The position numbers were made by a program, and so were the translations under genes. A model generated the notes under the pieces. It worked only from the letters and a program-made list of their open reading frames with translations. It was not told the origin of the DNA and did not search any database. 20,202 nt of DNA from an uncultured Oscillibacter sp. (GTDB lineage: Bacteria > Bacillota > Clostridia > Oscillospirales > Oscillospiraceae), in contig CAJUQQ010000034.1 of the NCBI GenBank assembly GCA_910588175.1, forward strand, positions 1 to 20,202. The letters are read 5' to 3'. Positions within the stretch are counted from its first letter, which is position 1; every line of letters begins with the position of its first letter. Below, one piece after another: positions 20,185 through 20,202 of the stretch.

Positions 20185-20202
20185 GGTTATGTACCTCCTA
20201 AA

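Overview
This window looks like chromosomal DNA from a GC-rich, spore-forming anaerobic Clostridia, most likely an Oscillospiraceae-type gut bacterium (Flavonifractor/Lawsonibacter/Intestinimonas-like). The reasons are the sporulation genes sigG, a YlmC/YmxH protein and a complete spoIIAA-spoIIAB-sigF operon, the high GC of the main body, and strong AGGAGG-type ribosome sites. The genus is inference; no rRNA is present. No tRNA, CRISPR array or intact transposase was seen.

Layout. 1-199 holds two strong hairpins downstream of sigG. sigG (minus) and a PRC-barrel YlmC/YmxH gene (plus) lie head to head across a 473-base gap. A LysR regulator and a LysE-type exporter are divergent around a perfect T-N11-A palindrome. 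Next is a two-gene operon for an MtnA-type isomerase and a class II aldolase, probably a 5-deoxypentose/DHAP-shunt module, closed by a perfect terminator. The purine/molybdenum section (5330-12491) has an E. coli-like xdhA-xdhB-xdhC operon, a divergent mocA-like cytidylyltransferase, and a one-piece [2Fe-2S]-molybdenum hydroxylase of the selenium-dependent xanthine dehydrogenase type. Thiamine pyrophosphokinase follows.

The most interesting part is 13366-15750. A consensus TTGACA-N17-TACAAT promoter has a perfect DinR/LexA box (GAAC-TTTT-GTTC) in its spacer and a near-perfect second box at the start site. It drives a 62-residue single-pass membrane protein, an overlapping radical SAM/helix-hairpin-helix protein of the 'putative DNA modification/repair' family with a C-terminal QLSLF clamp-binding-like motif, and its DUF4130 partner. 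This reads as an SOS-induced DNA repair module with a small membrane protein as first gene. Its last gene runs 113 bases antisense into sigF, so SOS transcription would oppose the spoIIA operon. That operon has a candidate Spo0A-activated promoter.

After a P-loop-like protein with an altered Walker A motif (17343-18410), composition shifts near 18540 to AT-rich accessory DNA. This contains a terminator, inverted repeats carrying GTTACGCAGTAG, the tail of a replication-initiator-like gene, and two cysteine-rich DUF3795 genes. The 3' end of the first DUF3795 gene is formed by one of the repeats.

Possible links between genes: 5'-deoxyadenosine from radical SAM enzymes, after deamination and phosphorolysis, would give hypoxanthine for the Xdh enzymes and 5-deoxyribose-1-phosphate for the isomerase/aldolase pair. 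This is inference. All family names rest on reading motifs by eye; no searches were run.
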